A DNA stretch of 64,000 bases from CAVVYJ01 sp963752495 (GCA_963752495.1 CAVVYJ010000002.1:310001-374000), one strand, 5' to 3'; numbered from the stretch's first letter, positions 18,056-26,918 are shown. A program made the numbers and translations. The notes: generated by a model not told the origin, from the sequence alone.

Positions 18056-19375
18056 TTGGCACAAGATAGTTTATTGAAATCTTTTGGAAAAATGAGCGAG
18101 CTTAAGAGCCGCTTGTGGTTTGTCTTAGGTGCGCTAGTAGTTTACCGCTTAGGCGCACATATTCCAGTGCCGGGGATTGATCCTGCAGTGTTGAAACAGT
18201 TGTTTGATGCGCAGAGCGGCGGTATTTTGGGTATGTTTAACATGTTCTCAGGTGGCGCCCTGTCAAGGTTTACAGTGTTCGCACTTGGAATCATGCCGTA
18301 CATTTCTGCTTCTATTATTATGCAGTTAATGTCGGTTGTTTCGCCAAAGTTGGAGCAGTTGAAAAAAGAAGGTGAAGCCGGGAGGCGTTTAATCACCAAA
18401 TATACGCGCTATGGCACTGTGATTTTGGCGACTTTTCAAGGACTGGGCATTGCGATTGCGTTTGAAAGTCAGGCTGGGTTAGTGTTGGATCCAGGCATGG
18501 CGTTCAGACTGACTACAGTAGTAACGCTGGTTGGCGGTACGATGTTTTTGATGTGGCTGGGCGAGCAAATTACCGAGCGTGGAATTGGAAATGGTATTTC
18601 CATTATCATCTTCGCGGGTATTGTTGCTGGGTTGCCGCATGCGATTGGCAGTACATTAGAGTTGGCAAGAACGGGTGCTTTTTCAATACCATTGGTAGTG
18701 TTCTTGTTTGCGGCAACGTTATTAGTGACTGCATTAGTAGTTTTTGTAGAGCGTGGTCAACGCAAGATTACGGTGAACTATGCGAAGCGCCAAGTGGGCA
18801 ATAAAGTGATGGGTGGTCAAACTACACACTTGCCGATGAAGCTAAATATGGCTGGGGTAATCCCGCCGATTTTCGCATCAAGTATTATTTTGTTTCCAGC
18901 AACATTGGCTGGTTGGTTTGGTAGTAGTGAAAGAATGTACTGGTTGAAGGATATTGCGAGCGTGCTATCCCCGGGTCAGCCGATATACATTCTGTTATTT
19001 GCGGCAGCAATTATATTTTTCTGTTTCTTTTATACCGCATTAGTGTTTAACCCAAAAGAGACAGCAGAGAATTTAAAGAAAAGTGGTGCATTTGTCCCTG
19101 GAATACGTCCAGGAGAGCAAACGGCAAAATATATTGACACAATTATGGGTCGGTTAACATTGATAGGTGCGTTTTACATCACCTTGGTTTGTCTGTTGCC
19201 AGAGTTTTTGATTTTGAAATTTAATACACCGTTTTATTTTGGTGGTACTTCGTTATTGATTATTGTGGTGGTGACGATGGATTTTATGGCTCAAGTGCAA
19301 TCACATTTAATGTCGCATCAATACGAAGGTTTGTTGAAAAAAGCTAACTTTAAAGGCGGTGCTAGCGTTCGCTAG
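18056..19375 (+). CDS. secY: SecY translocon subunit
   Basis: Pore-forming subunit of the SecYEG protein channel in the inner membrane. It has 439 residues and ten predicted transmembrane helices. TM1 is near residue 20 (LWFVLGALVVYRLGAHIPVPGID), the plug region follows (GGALSRFTVFALGIMPYISASIIMQ begins near 70), and the cytosolic C5/C6 loops are conserved. The start is TTG at 18056, supported by the family-like N-terminus; no nearer ATG fits. It follows rplO in the spc operon and precedes infA, the usual betaproteobacterial order. Confidence 0.97.
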   Translation: MAQDSLLKSFGKMSELKSRLWFVLGALVVYRLGAHIPVPGIDPAVLKQLFDAQSGGILGMFNMFSGGALSRFTVFALGIMPYISASIIMQLMSVVSPKLEQLKKEGEAGRRLITKYTRYGTVILATFQGLGIAIAFESQAGLVLDPGMAFRLTTVVTLVGGTMFLMWLGEQITERGIGNGISIIIFAGIVAGLPHAIGSTLELARTGAFSIPLVVFLFAATLLVTALVVFVERGQRKITVNYAKRQVGNKVMGGQTTHLPMKLNMAGVIPPIFASSIILFPATLAGWFGSSERMYWLKDIASVLSPGQPIYILLFAAAIIFFCFFYTALVFNPKETAENLKKSGAFVPGIRPGEQTAKYIDTIMGRLTLIGAFYITLVCLLPEFLILKFNTPFYFGGTSLLIIVVVTMDFMAQVQSHLMSHQYEGLLKKANFKGGASVR

Positions 19376-19393
19376 AAGCGCCTGAGAGCAGAG

Positions 19394-19612
19394 ATGGCCA
19401 AGGAAGACCGTATCGAGATGCAGGGGGAGATCTTAGAAAATCTCCCAAATGCGACGTTTAAGGTTAAGCTGGAAAATGGCCACACAGTTTTAGGGTATAT
19501 ATCTGGAAAAATGCGCATGCACTATATACGTATTTTGCCAGGAGACAAGGTGACGGTAGAAATGACACCTTACGATTTAACAAGGGCGAGGATAACTTTC
19601 CGCGCAAAGTAG
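19394..19612 (+). CDS. infA: translation initiation factor IF-1
   Basis: OB-fold factor that occupies the ribosomal A site during initiation. It has 72 residues, MAKEDRIEMQGEILENLPNA, with the conserved GKMRMHYIRILPGD and typical ending RITFRAK. It lies 18 nt after secY and 26 nt before rpmJ. Confidence 0.97.
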   Translation: MAKEDRIEMQGEILENLPNATFKVKLENGHTVLGYISGKMRMHYIRILPGDKVTVEMTPYDLTRARITFRAK

Positions 19613-19638
19613 TTGAGATTAAAGTAAAGAGGTTAATT

Positions 19639-19752
19639 ATGAGAGTTCGTGCATCAGTAAAAAAATTATGCCGCAACTGTAAAGTGGTGCGCCGCCGTGG
19701 TGTTGTGCGTATCATTTGCACAGACCCGCGCCATAAACAACGTCAGGGATAA
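19639..19752 (+). CDS. rpmJ: 50S ribosomal protein L36
   Basis: Very small zinc-binding 50S protein of 37 residues. It starts MRVRASVKKLCRNCKVVRRR and has the Cys-x2-Cys pair (CRNC), a third Cys (IICTD) and a His (PRHKQ), the complete zinc ribbon. AAGAGGTTAATT is the ribosome binding site. It is the last gene before the alpha-operon promoter. Confidence 0.97.
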   Translation: MRVRASVKKLCRNCKVVRRRGVVRIICTDPRHKQRQG

Positions 19753-19779
19753 TTTCTTGATTTGGTAAGGTTGCTTGGT

Positions 19780-19808
19780 TTGAAAAACTGAGTGTAACCT
19801 GTTAGAAT
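19780..19808 (+). promoter_or_regulatory. promoter of the alpha operon (rpsM)
   Basis: A -35 TTGAAA (19780-19785), a 17-nt spacer and a -10 TAGAAT (19803-19808) lie in the 114-nt rpmJ-rpsM gap. The start would be near 19815, giving a leader of about 50 nt. It separates rpsM-rpsK-rpsD-rpoA-rplQ as a transcription unit in addition to read-through from spc. Confidence 0.6.
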
Positions 19809-19866
19809 GCAAGGCTTTTTTATTTGGTCGTAGATTTAAGTAGCGATTCATTTTGGAGTTAAAAGT

Positions 19867-20229
19867 ATGGCTCGTATAGCTGGGGTAAATATCCCGAATC
19901 ATAAACATGCAGATGTTGCTTTGACATCTATTTATGGCATTGGCAGAAATACTGCCCAAAAAATATGTGCTGCTGCGGGCGTGCTTGCGACAGCAAAAGT
20001 TAAAGATTTGAACGATGCTGAGGTTGAAAAGCTGCGTGATGAGGTTGCCAAGGTAAAGGTAGAAGGTGACTTACGTCGTGAAGTTTCAATGAACATCAAA
20101 CGTTTGATGGACTTGAACTGCTACCGTGGCGTGCGCCACCGTCGTGGCTTGCCAGTGCGTGGTCAACGTACAAAAACCAATGCGCGTACGCGTAAAGGTC
20201 CAGTTAAAGCAATTAAACAAGCTAAATAG
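19867..20229 (+). CDS. rpsM: 30S ribosomal protein S13
   Basis: Head protein that contacts the P-site tRNA and forms intersubunit bridges. It has 120 residues with MARIAGVNIPNHKHADVAL at the start and the conserved RRGLPVRGQRTKTNARTRKG C-terminal tail. TTGGAGTTAAAAGT precedes the ATG. It is the first gene of the alpha operon. Confidence 0.97.
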   Translation: MARIAGVNIPNHKHADVALTSIYGIGRNTAQKICAAAGVLATAKVKDLNDAEVEKLRDEVAKVKVEGDLRREVSMNIKRLMDLNCYRGVRHRRGLPVRGQRTKTNARTRKGPVKAIKQAK

Positions 20230-20249
20230 AATTTATAGGTAAGGACAAC

Positions 20250-20639
20250 ATGGCAAAAGCTAATGTACGCGTAAGAAAAAAGGTTAAAAAGAACGTTGCC
20301 GAGGGGATTGCCCACGTGCATGCATCTTTTAATAACACTATTATTACCATCACGGATCGTCAAGGAAATGCCTTGTCATGGGCAACTTCAGGCGGGCAAG
20401 GTTTTAAGGGCTCACGTAAAAGTACGCCATTTGCGGCACAAGTTGCAGCAGAGGTTGCAGGTAAATCTGCACAAGAGTCTGGTGTAAAAAACCTTGAGGT
20501 GCGTATTAAGGGCCCGGGTCCAGGCCGTGAATCTGCTGTGCGCGCACTTAACGCAGCTGGTTTCAAAATTACCAGCATTACCGATGTGACACCAGTGCCG
20601 CACAATGGCTGCCGTCCGCCTAAAAAACGTCGTATTTAA
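20250..20639 (+). CDS. rpsK: 30S ribosomal protein S11
   Basis: Platform protein near the E site. It has 129 residues with the conserved HVHASFNNTIITITDRQGN and the ending NGCRPPKKRRI. It contains the NG dipeptide near the C-terminus that often isomerises to isoaspartate in other bacteria. It lies 20 nt after rpsM. Confidence 0.97.
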   Translation: MAKANVRVRKKVKKNVAEGIAHVHASFNNTIITITDRQGNALSWATSGGQGFKGSRKSTPFAAQVAAEVAGKSAQESGVKNLEVRIKGPGPGRESAVRALNAAGFKITSITDVTPVPHNGCRPPKKRRI

Positions 20640-20665
20640 GATATAAAGAATACTGGAGATATAAA

Positions 20666-21295
20666 TTGGCTAGAAACTTAGATCCTAAATGCCGTCAATG
20701 CCGCCGTGAAGGCGAAAAATTGTTCCTGAAGGCTGAAAAGTGCTTTACAGACAAGTGCGCAATCGAAAAACGTAATTTCCCGCCTGGCCAACACGGTCAG
20801 CGTCGCAATTCACGTTTATCAGATTATGGCGTGCAATTGCGCGAGAAACAAAAAGTACGCCGTATTTACGGCGTCCTGGAAGCGCAGTTCCGTAGCTATT
20901 ACGCAGAAGCAGACCGTCAAAAAGGCATCACTGGCGAAAACTTGTTGCAATTGCTTGAATGCCGTTTAGACAACGTTGCGTATCGCATGGGTCTTGGTGG
21001 TTCTCGTACAGAAGCGCGTCAAATCGTGCGCCATAACAGCGTATTGGTGAATGGTAAGCGCGTGAATATCCCATCATACCAAGTAAAAGCTGGTGATGTA
21101 GTATCTGTAGCAGAAGCTGCAAAACAACAATTACGTATTAAGGGCGCGTTGGAGGCAGCGGAACAGCGCGGCTTCCCAGAATGGTTAGAAGTAGATGTTA
21201 AGGCATTTAAAGGCACATTTAAAGCTAAGCCACAACGTGAAGATTTGCCTTCAACCATTAACGAATCATTGGTAGTCGAGCTGTATTCTAAGTAA
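20666..21295 (+). CDS. rpsD: 30S ribosomal protein S4
   Basis: Primary 16S rRNA binder, fidelity protein and, in E. coli, translational repressor of the alpha operon. It has 209 residues. The start is TTG (20666), supported by CTGGAGATATAAA upstream and by the family start MARNLDPKCRQCRR. The S4 domain (ECRLDNVAYRMGLGGSRTEA) is intact. The N-terminal cysteines (CRQC, and C later) could form a zinc site, as in other S4 proteins. Confidence 0.97.
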   Translation: MARNLDPKCRQCRREGEKLFLKAEKCFTDKCAIEKRNFPPGQHGQRRNSRLSDYGVQLREKQKVRRIYGVLEAQFRSYYAEADRQKGITGENLLQLLECRLDNVAYRMGLGGSRTEARQIVRHNSVLVNGKRVNIPSYQVKAGDVVSVAEAAKQQLRIKGALEAAEQRGFPEWLEVDVKAFKGTFKAKPQREDLPSTINESLVVELYSK

Positions 21296-21344
21296 TTAAG
21301 ACTTAGTACAGACTTTTTATTAACCAATTACGTCAAGGAATTTT

Positions 21345-22331
21345 ATGCAAAGCAACCCAACAGAATATTTAAAACCACGTGTAGTTGATGTGGAAGTAAT
21401 TACGCCTTTGCGTGCACGTGTTACCTTGGAGCCTATGGAGCGTGGTTTTGGCTATACATTAGGCAATGCGTTGCGCCGTGTATTGTTGTCATCAATCCCT
21501 GGTTTTGCCATTACCGAAGTAAAAATTGATGGCGTTGTGCACGAATATTCTACGATTGATGGCGTACAAGAAGATGTTGTAGACATACTGCTTAACTTAA
21601 AAGGTGTTGCATTAAAACTAAACACCAAAGCTGAGACTATCCTTACCTTAAGTAAGTCAGGTGAGGGCGTTGTAACTGCGGGTGATTTTGATACTGGACA
21701 TGATGCTGAGATTGTTAATCCAAATCATGTAATTGCACATTTAACTAAAGGCGGCAAACTTAACCTAGAAGTTAAGGTTACTATGGGCCGTGGCTATCAG
21801 CCAGTACCTGCGCGTCAGAAAGTGAACCAAGAAGATCGCGCATTAGGTTTTATTATGGTTGATGCATCATTTAGCCCAATTAACAAAGTGAGCTACCAAG
21901 TTGAGAGCGCACGTGTTGAACAGCGTACTGACTTAGATAAACTCATTATGGATGTTGAAACTAATGGCATTATCGAACCAGAGCAAGCTATTCGCGATGC
22001 TGCACGCATCTTGATTGGACAGCTTTCAGTATTTGCTAATCTGGAAGGTGCGCCAAGTGAGATCGAAGTTAAATCGGCACCACAAGTTGACCCAATTCTA
22101 TTGCGCCCAGTAGATGATTTAGAACTGACAGTGCGCTCAGCAAACTGCTTGAAAGCAGAAAATATTTTCTACATTGGCGATTTGATCCAACGTACAGAAA
22201 ATGAGCTATTGAAAGCACCTAACTTAGGCCGCAAATCACTGAATGAGATTAAAGATGTGCTAGCTTCAAAAGGCCTGACTTTAGGCATGAAGCTGGAAAA
22301 TTGGCCACCAGTTGGTCTTGAAAAAGCTTAA
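21345..22331 (+). CDS. rpoA: RNA polymerase alpha subunit
   Basis: Assembly platform of RNA polymerase. It has 328 residues: N-terminal dimerisation domain (RGFGYTLGNALRRVLLSSIPG) at residues 1-235 and C-terminal DNA- and activator-binding domain from about 250 (VRSANCLKAENIFYIGDLI, GRKSLNEIKDVL). Conserved positions of the alpha-CTD UP-element surface are kept. CAAGGAATTTT is the ribosome binding site; rplQ follows after 31 nt. Confidence 0.98.
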   Translation: MQSNPTEYLKPRVVDVEVITPLRARVTLEPMERGFGYTLGNALRRVLLSSIPGFAITEVKIDGVVHEYSTIDGVQEDVVDILLNLKGVALKLNTKAETILTLSKSGEGVVTAGDFDTGHDAEIVNPNHVIAHLTKGGKLNLEVKVTMGRGYQPVPARQKVNQEDRALGFIMVDASFSPINKVSYQVESARVEQRTDLDKLIMDVETNGIIEPEQAIRDAARILIGQLSVFANLEGAPSEIEVKSAPQVDPILLRPVDDLELTVRSANCLKAENIFYIGDLIQRTENELLKAPNLGRKSLNEIKDVLASKGLTLGMKLENWPPVGLEKA

Positions 22332-22362
22332 TTGCTAAATTTAAAAGTTTAAGGAAGTTACT

Positions 22363-22752
22363 ATGCGTCACGGTAATAGCAATCGAAAATTAAATCGTAC
22401 TAGCAGCCATCGTTCGGCCATGTTTCGTAACATGACTACATCGCTGTTGCGTCACGAGATTATTAAAACTACGCTACCTAAAGCTAAGGAGTTGCGCAAA
22501 TTTGCGGAGCCATTAATTACTTTAGGTAAATCTGCAACTTTGGCAAATCGCCGCCTGGCTTTCAGTCGGTTGCGCGATCGTGATATCGTTGGCAAGTTGT
22601 TTGGCGAGTTAGGTCCTCGTTACAACGCACGTAAGGGTGGTTATTTACGTATCCTTAAGTGTGGTTTCCGTAATGGCGACAATGCACCAATGGCATTGGT
22701 TGAGTTGGTAGATCGCCCGGAAACAAGTGCTGAGGCCGTTTCTGTAGATTAA
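22363..22752 (+). CDS. rplQ: 50S ribosomal protein L17
   Basis: Tunnel-exit 50S protein closing the alpha operon. It has 129 residues with MRHGNSNRKLNRTSSHR and the conserved GGYLRILKCGFRNGDNAPMA. Its 3' end is followed 25 nt later by a hairpin terminator. It is the end of the plus-strand ribosomal block that starts at rpsL. Confidence 0.97.
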   Translation: MRHGNSNRKLNRTSSHRSAMFRNMTTSLLRHEIIKTTLPKAKELRKFAEPLITLGKSATLANRRLAFSRLRDRDIVGKLFGELGPRYNARKGGYLRILKCGFRNGDNAPMALVELVDRPETSAEAVSVD

Positions 22753-22775
22753 AATTCTTTAAAAATTGGATAACA

Positions 22776-22804
22776 AAAAACCAGCCTAGTGCTGGTTTTT
22801 TTAT
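22776..22804 (+). terminator. terminator of the alpha operon (bidirectional)
   Basis: An A-run, stem ACCAGC, 5-nt loop, GCTGGT and an eight-base T-run form an intrinsic terminator after rplQ. The A-run on the 5' side means it can also stop the convergent glutaredoxin-like gene, whose stop codon is inside the T-run. Confidence 0.85.
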
Positions 22805-23043
22805 GCTTCTAGAAAACGCTGAATGTCATCTGCACCAAAAGGCCAATTTAATTCAGCTAACGTATCTGTGCGCTGAAGCACGGGTATGCTTAAGCCATAT
22901 GTGTTTAATAAACTCTCATCATGAATAATCTCGACACATTGTAATTCACTGCCGTCACATTGTTGTGACACGAGGTCATAGGCTAATTCACATAGATGAC
23001 AGTGTGAAGTGGTAAAAAGTTTAAGCATAAATAATGCATTCAT
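22801..23043 (-). CDS. glutaredoxin-family thiol protein
   Basis: Small thioredoxin-fold protein with the N-terminal motif LFTTSHCHLCELA, i.e. a CxxC pair (Cys-His-Leu-Cys) directly after the first beta strand, and the cis-proline segment SIPVLQR later. This pattern fits the glutaredoxin-like DUF836 family. The annotated frame is 80 residues; the second Met (start 23028, MLKLFTTSH) resembles family starts better and is equally possible. It is convergent with rplQ and divergent from mgtE. The partner and substrate are unknown; a role in thiol-disulfide exchange is inferred from the motif. Confidence 0.8.
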   Translation of the reverse strand: MNALFMLKLFTTSHCHLCELAYDLVSQQCDGSELQCVEIIHDESLLNTYGLSIPVLQRTDTLAELNWPFGADDIQRFLEA

Positions 23044-23110
23044 TTTCTCAGAAATAGCAAAAAACCATCATAATAACGTTTTATTGCAATGAAATTTAGC
23101 AAGCTCAAAA

Positions 23111-24547
23111 ATGGCTGATATTCAAGAACCTAAAGACAGTTTAAGCGAAAATCTGCAGCAGGTGATTTCTTTATTAGAAAAACATAAGCTGGTGGAGGAG
23201 CTCGTCCATAAGCAGGATATGCCTAAACATGACCTTGTAGAATCACTTGTACACAAACAAAACCAGAGTAAATTGCAAAATATGCTCGATAGTCTGCACC
23301 CAGCGGATGTAGCGCATATTCTTGAAGCGTTACCGCTGGATGATCGGCTTTACTTATGGGATTTAGTGAAGGCAGATCGTGATGGAGATATTCTGCTTGA
23401 GGTATCAGATGCGGTAAGGCAGACGCTAATTGCGGATATGGATAGCCAAGAGTTATTGGCTGCAGCAGAGCAGTTAGACACGGATGAGTTAGCAGATTTA
23501 GCACCAGACCTGCCGAAAGATGTGTTGCAAGATTTGATGGAAAGCCTCGACTCGCTCAAACGTGAACGTTTGCAGTCTGCACTTTCATATCCTGAAGATA
23601 CCGTTGGCGCACTGATGGATTTTGATATTGTGACGATACGAGAGGATATTACGCTGGAAGTGGCTCATCGCTATCTGCGCCGTTTAGGTACATTGCCAGA
23701 TCACACGGATAAGTTATTTGTGGTAGATAGACACGATATTATTAAGGGGGTATTACCACTTTCACTTATGTTGGTGAATGATTTAGATGCGGAAGTAGAT
23801 CATGTAATGGCTGCAGATGCAGTGCTATTTCACCCCGAAGATACCGCCGACGAAGTGGCGACTGCATTTGAACGATATGATCTGGTTACGGCGCCGGTTG
23901 TCGATAAAAATAATAAATTGGTAGGCCGTATTACTGTGGATGCAGTGATGGATTATATACGCGATGAGGCAGAGTCAGACATGCTTTCTATGGCGGGTCT
24001 GCGGGAAGATGAAGACTTTTTCTCTACAATCTGGAAATCAGTGCAAAACCGCTGGGCATGGCTCGCGATAAATTTAATGACGGCGCTTGTCGCCTCTCGA
24101 GTTATTGGCTTATTTGAAGGGTCAATTGAGAAGATAGTCGCTTTAGCAGCGTTGATGCCGATTGTGGCAGGAATAGGTGGAAACTCGGGAAATCAGACTA
24201 CCACCATGATTGTACGAGGGTTGGCGCTCGGACAAATATCGGCAACCAATATGCATTCACTTATCAAAAAAGAGCTTGGTGTCGCGCTTCTCAACGGTTT
24301 GCTGTGGGGCAGTGTGCTGGGCATAATTGCATATGCGCTATATGGCAATTATCAGTTAGGGTTAGTAATGACTGCTGCGATGACGCTAAATTTATTACTG
24401 GCAGCAGTGATGGGAGTGATGATACCACTGGTCATGGATAAATTCGGACGTGACCCAGCTGTAGGATCCAGTGTCTTAATTACAGCAATGACTGATAGTG
24501 GAGGTTTTTTTATCTTTTTGGGCTTGGCTACGATATTCCTAATATAA
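23111..24547 (+). CDS. mgtE: MgtE family magnesium transporter
   Basis: Mg2+ channel/transporter of the inner membrane. It has 478 residues: an N-terminal superhelical MgtE_N domain (about 65-165), paired CBS domains (about 170-295) and a C-terminal five-helix membrane domain (about 315-478) with the conserved PIVAGIGGNSGNQTTTMIVRG and AMTDSGGFFIFLGLA motifs. Ahead of the N domain is an extra helix region with a 15-residue tandem repeat (KHKLVEELVHK, then KHDLVESLVHK). It lies 9 nt upstream of a mechanosensitive channel gene and is probably cotranscribed with it. Regulation by cytosolic Mg2+ through the CBS pair is known for the family. Confidence 0.94.
   Translation: MADIQEPKDSLSENLQQVISLLEKHKLVEELVHKQDMPKHDLVESLVHKQNQSKLQNMLDSLHPADVAHILEALPLDDRLYLWDLVKADRDGDILLEVSDAVRQTLIADMDSQELLAAAEQLDTDELADLAPDLPKDVLQDLMESLDSLKRERLQSALSYPEDTVGALMDFDIVTIREDITLEVAHRYLRRLGTLPDHTDKLFVVDRHDIIKGVLPLSLMLVNDLDAEVDHVMAADAVLFHPEDTADEVATAFERYDLVTAPVVDKNNKLVGRITVDAVMDYIRDEAESDMLSMAGLREDEDFFSTIWKSVQNRWAWLAINLMTALVASRVIGLFEGSIEKIVALAALMPIVAGIGGNSGNQTTTMIVRGLALGQISATNMHSLIKKELGVALLNGLLWGSVLGIIAYALYGNYQLGLVMTAAMTLNLLLAAVMGVMIPLVMDKFGRDPAVGSSVLITAMTDSGGFFIFLGLATIFLI
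23180..23269 (+). repeat. 15-residue coding tandem repeat in mgtE
   Basis: Two consecutive 45-nt units encode KHKLVEELVHKQDMP and KHDLVESLVHKQNQS (residues 24-38 and 39-53 of MgtE). The proteins are about two-thirds identical while many synonymous codons differ, so the duplication is not recent and the helix pattern has been kept. This segment precedes the canonical MgtE_N domain. Confidence 0.8.
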
Positions 24548-24556
24548 GCTAATGAA

Positions 24557-25822
24557 ATGAATTCAGAAATCCAATTAATCTGGCAAGAGGTTTTAGCAGA
24601 TATTTCCTCGCGCGCAGCTATATGGCAACTGGCGATCATTGTATTTGCTTTCGTGGCGGCGTGGATGATTAATGACGTTCTGCGAGGCTATGTGGTAAAG
24701 CTTGCACAAGAAAATCGTGTGCATGAAGATATGAAGCTGGCTATCGGGGGCATTAATCGCGTTTTATTTCCCCTTTCAACTTTAGTTCTTGTCTGGCTTG
24801 CCAAGTTGATGCTATCTGGCTGGCAACATGTAGGAATGCTGTCTCTTACTAGCAGGCTTCTGCTGGCTATGGCAGCAATACGTTTGATTGTGTATGCCAT
24901 TCGATATATTTTTTCACCAGGAGGGTTACTTAAAACCTTAGAAAATGTAATTTCTTGGGGAATTTGGGCGCTATTGGCATTGCACTTAAGTGGTTTTTTA
25001 CCTGATGTGACAAAAGCGCTAGAAGACATTCAATTTAACATTGGCAAAAATCCGGTAAATTTGTTGTTGATTACCCAAGGCATACTCACCGTCCTGGTGA
25101 CCTTGTTTATCGCGCTTTGGTTAAGCCGTATGTTGGAAAATAAGCTTATGCGTGCAGAGCAGGTGAGTTTGAACATGCGCGTTGTAATGGTAAAGCTTAT
25201 ACGTATTTTGTTTATGTTTATTGCGGTACTTATTGCACTGTCAGCAGTTGGGTTAGATATTACGCTGCTATCAGTATTTGGTGGTGCACTTGGTGTCGGC
25301 TTAGGTTTTGGGTTGCAAAAAATCGCAAGCAATTATGTGAGTGGTTTTATTATCTTGCTAGATAAATCTATGAATATCGGCGACATCATTTCGGTGGATA
25401 AGCATTATGGCGTGATACAGGATATGCGTTCGCGCTACATGGTATTGGGAAAGCTGGATGGGACGAATGTGATTATTCCTAACGAAACATTGATTACTAG
25501 CGCGGTCATCAATCATTCGTTAACAGAACATAAAGCCCGAGTACAAATCCAAATGGCCGTTAATCACAAGAGTAACTTAGAGCTTGCCATGCAATTGATG
25601 CGTGAGGTTGCTCAGAAGCAGGCGCGTGTACTACAAGCACCGCCACCGGAAGCGCATATTAAAGGCTTTAATGAGCACGGTGTAGAAGTGGCATTAGTTG
25701 TTTGGGTAGGTGATCCTGAGCGCGGCGCCGCCTTATTGCAGTCGACACTTTATCTGGAGATTTGGAAAGAGTTTAAGAAAAATAAGATTGAATTTACAAA
25801 GCTAGAAACAAAGACAGAGTAA
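24557..25822 (+). CDS. MscS-family mechanosensitive ion channel
   Basis: Inner-membrane channel protein of 421 residues. There are several hydrophobic helices in residues 1-230, then the MscS pore helix and beta domain: VFGGALGVGLGFGLQKIASN near residues 236-256, followed by GFIILLDKSMNIGDII and VIIPNETLITSAVINHS, both typical. The C-terminal mixed domain continues to residue 415. Proteins of this class release solutes on hypo-osmotic shock; the close position behind mgtE suggests joint expression in ionic balance, which is inference. A strong hairpin terminator follows directly. Confidence 0.92.
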   Translation: MNSEIQLIWQEVLADISSRAAIWQLAIIVFAFVAAWMINDVLRGYVVKLAQENRVHEDMKLAIGGINRVLFPLSTLVLVWLAKLMLSGWQHVGMLSLTSRLLLAMAAIRLIVYAIRYIFSPGGLLKTLENVISWGIWALLALHLSGFLPDVTKALEDIQFNIGKNPVNLLLITQGILTVLVTLFIALWLSRMLENKLMRAEQVSLNMRVVMVKLIRILFMFIAVLIALSAVGLDITLLSVFGGALGVGLGFGLQKIASNYVSGFIILLDKSMNIGDIISVDKHYGVIQDMRSRYMVLGKLDGTNVIIPNETLITSAVINHSLTEHKARVQIQMAVNHKSNLELAMQLMREVAQKQARVLQAPPPEAHIKGFNEHGVEVALVVWVGDPERGAALLQSTLYLEIWKEFKKNKIEFTKLETKTE

Positions 25823-25831
25823 ACAGATAAT

Positions 25832-25859
25832 AAAAAACCCGCGCTAGCGGGTTTTTTTA
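25832..25859. terminator. convergent terminator (MscS gene / rpmG)
   Basis: A-run, CCCGC stem, 4-nt loop, GCGGG and a seven-base T-run, 10 nt after the MscS gene stop. The flanking A- and T-runs make it work in both directions, serving also rpmG on the minus strand. Confidence 0.85.
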
Positions 25860-25870
25860 ATACGTTCAAA

Positions 25871-26026
25871 CTATTTAAGCTTACCTTCTTTATACATCAC
25901 ATGTTTACGAGCCACAGGATCAAATTTTTTGATCTCCATTTTTTCTGGCATCGTACGCTTGTTTTTGCTGGTAGTATAGAAATGACCTGTACCAGCACTA
26001 GATTCTAATTTGATTTTTTCACGCAT
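25871..26026 (-). CDS. rpmG: 50S ribosomal protein L33
   Basis: Small 50S protein near the E site. Reading the minus strand from ATG at 26026 gives 51 residues starting MREKIKLESSAGTGHFYTT, with TSKNKRTMPEKMEIKKFDP and the ending HVMYKEGKLK. This is the zinc-free L33 form (no CxxC). AGGGAGCATAGCC lies upstream. It is 11 nt downstream of rpmB, the usual pair. Confidence 0.96.
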   Translation of the reverse strand: MREKIKLESSAGTGHFYTTSKNKRTMPEKMEIKKFDPVARKHVMYKEGKLK

Positions 26027-26037
26027 GGCTATGCTCC

Positions 26038-26274
26038 CTAGATTTTTTCGCCAGCAGCACGCATTTTAGCGAGCACTGAGTCAATACCGTTTTTATCAAT
26101 CGTACGCAATGCTGCGTTGGTAATACGCATGCTCACCCAACGATTTTCGCTTTCTACCCAGAATTTACGGTTTTGTAAATTTGGTAAAAAACGGCGTTTT
26201 GTTTTATTTTGTGCGTGAGAAACATTGTTACCCACCATCGGCTTTTTGCCTGTTACCTGACATACACGTGCCAT
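26038..26274 (-). CDS. rpmB: 50S ribosomal protein L28
   Basis: 50S protein of 78 residues. The start at 26274 gives MARVCQVTGKKPMVGNNVSH, the canonical N-terminus; the in-frame upstream extension to 26343 has no family match. TGGAGATAACC provides the ribosome binding site. It forms the conserved rpmB-rpmG pair. Confidence 0.96.
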   Translation of the reverse strand: MARVCQVTGKKPMVGNNVSHAQNKTKRRFLPNLQNRKFWVESENRWVSMRITNAALRTIDKNGIDSVLAKMRAAGEKI

Positions 26275-26371
26275 GGTTATCTCCAGAATATACTTAAAGC
26301 ACTTTGCTTTTTGCGAAAGACCGCAATTATAGTATGAAACCACCTATTAATTCAACCTAAATATAGGATTA

Positions 26372-26824
26372 TTAATGTTTTCCTGTACTGCCAAAGCCGC
26401 CATCTCCACGCTCACTAGTTGTAAATTCGTCTACAAGATGGAAATCTGCCTGTACCACGGGCACAATCACTAGTTGGGCAATGCGCTCCATAGGGTTGAG
26501 TATGAAAGGCTCTTTGCTGCGATTCCAGCATGAGACCAATAATTGTCCTTGATAATCTGAATCGATAAGCCCGACCAAATTACCCAAAACAATCCCATGT
26601 TTGTGCCCTAAGCCAGAGCGCGGCAAAATCAGCGCAGCATAGTAGGTGTTGTCTATATGAATCGCCATGCCGGTAGGAATCATCACGGTTTCACCTGGCT
26701 GTATGGTCTGCGTGTGTTCAATACAAGCGCGTAAGTCTAGACCAGCAGAGCCAGGGGTAGCATAGCTTGGCATCATGTGGTGCAGGCGGTTATCAAGAAT
26801 TTTTAGATCGACAGTAATGGACAT
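26372..26824 (-). CDS. dut: dUTP diphosphatase
   Basis: Hydrolyses dUTP to dUMP, keeping uracil out of DNA and feeding dTMP synthesis. It has 150 residues with the five trimeric dUTPase motifs: AGLDLRA (1), PRSGLG (2), GLIDSDYQGQL (3), ERIAQLVI (4) and RGDGGFGSTGK (5). The catalytic Asp of motif 3 is present. In many proteobacteria dut follows coaBC; here a TonB-receptor gene with its own terminator lies between them. ung, the complementary uracil-repair enzyme, is also in the window. Confidence 0.97.
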   Translation of the reverse strand: MSITVDLKILDNRLHHMMPSYATPGSAGLDLRACIEHTQTIQPGETVMIPTGMAIHIDNTYYAALILPRSGLGHKHGIVLGNLVGLIDSDYQGQLLVSCWNRSKEPFILNPMERIAQLVIVPVVQADFHLVDEFTTSERGDGGFGSTGKH

Positions 26825-26918
26825 TTTTTAAGCTCTAGTTGGTAGTTGAAGGTGACATTAAACACTAAAAATCTGTGAAAATCACCATGCAGATGTGATG
26901 ACAGATACATACAGAATA

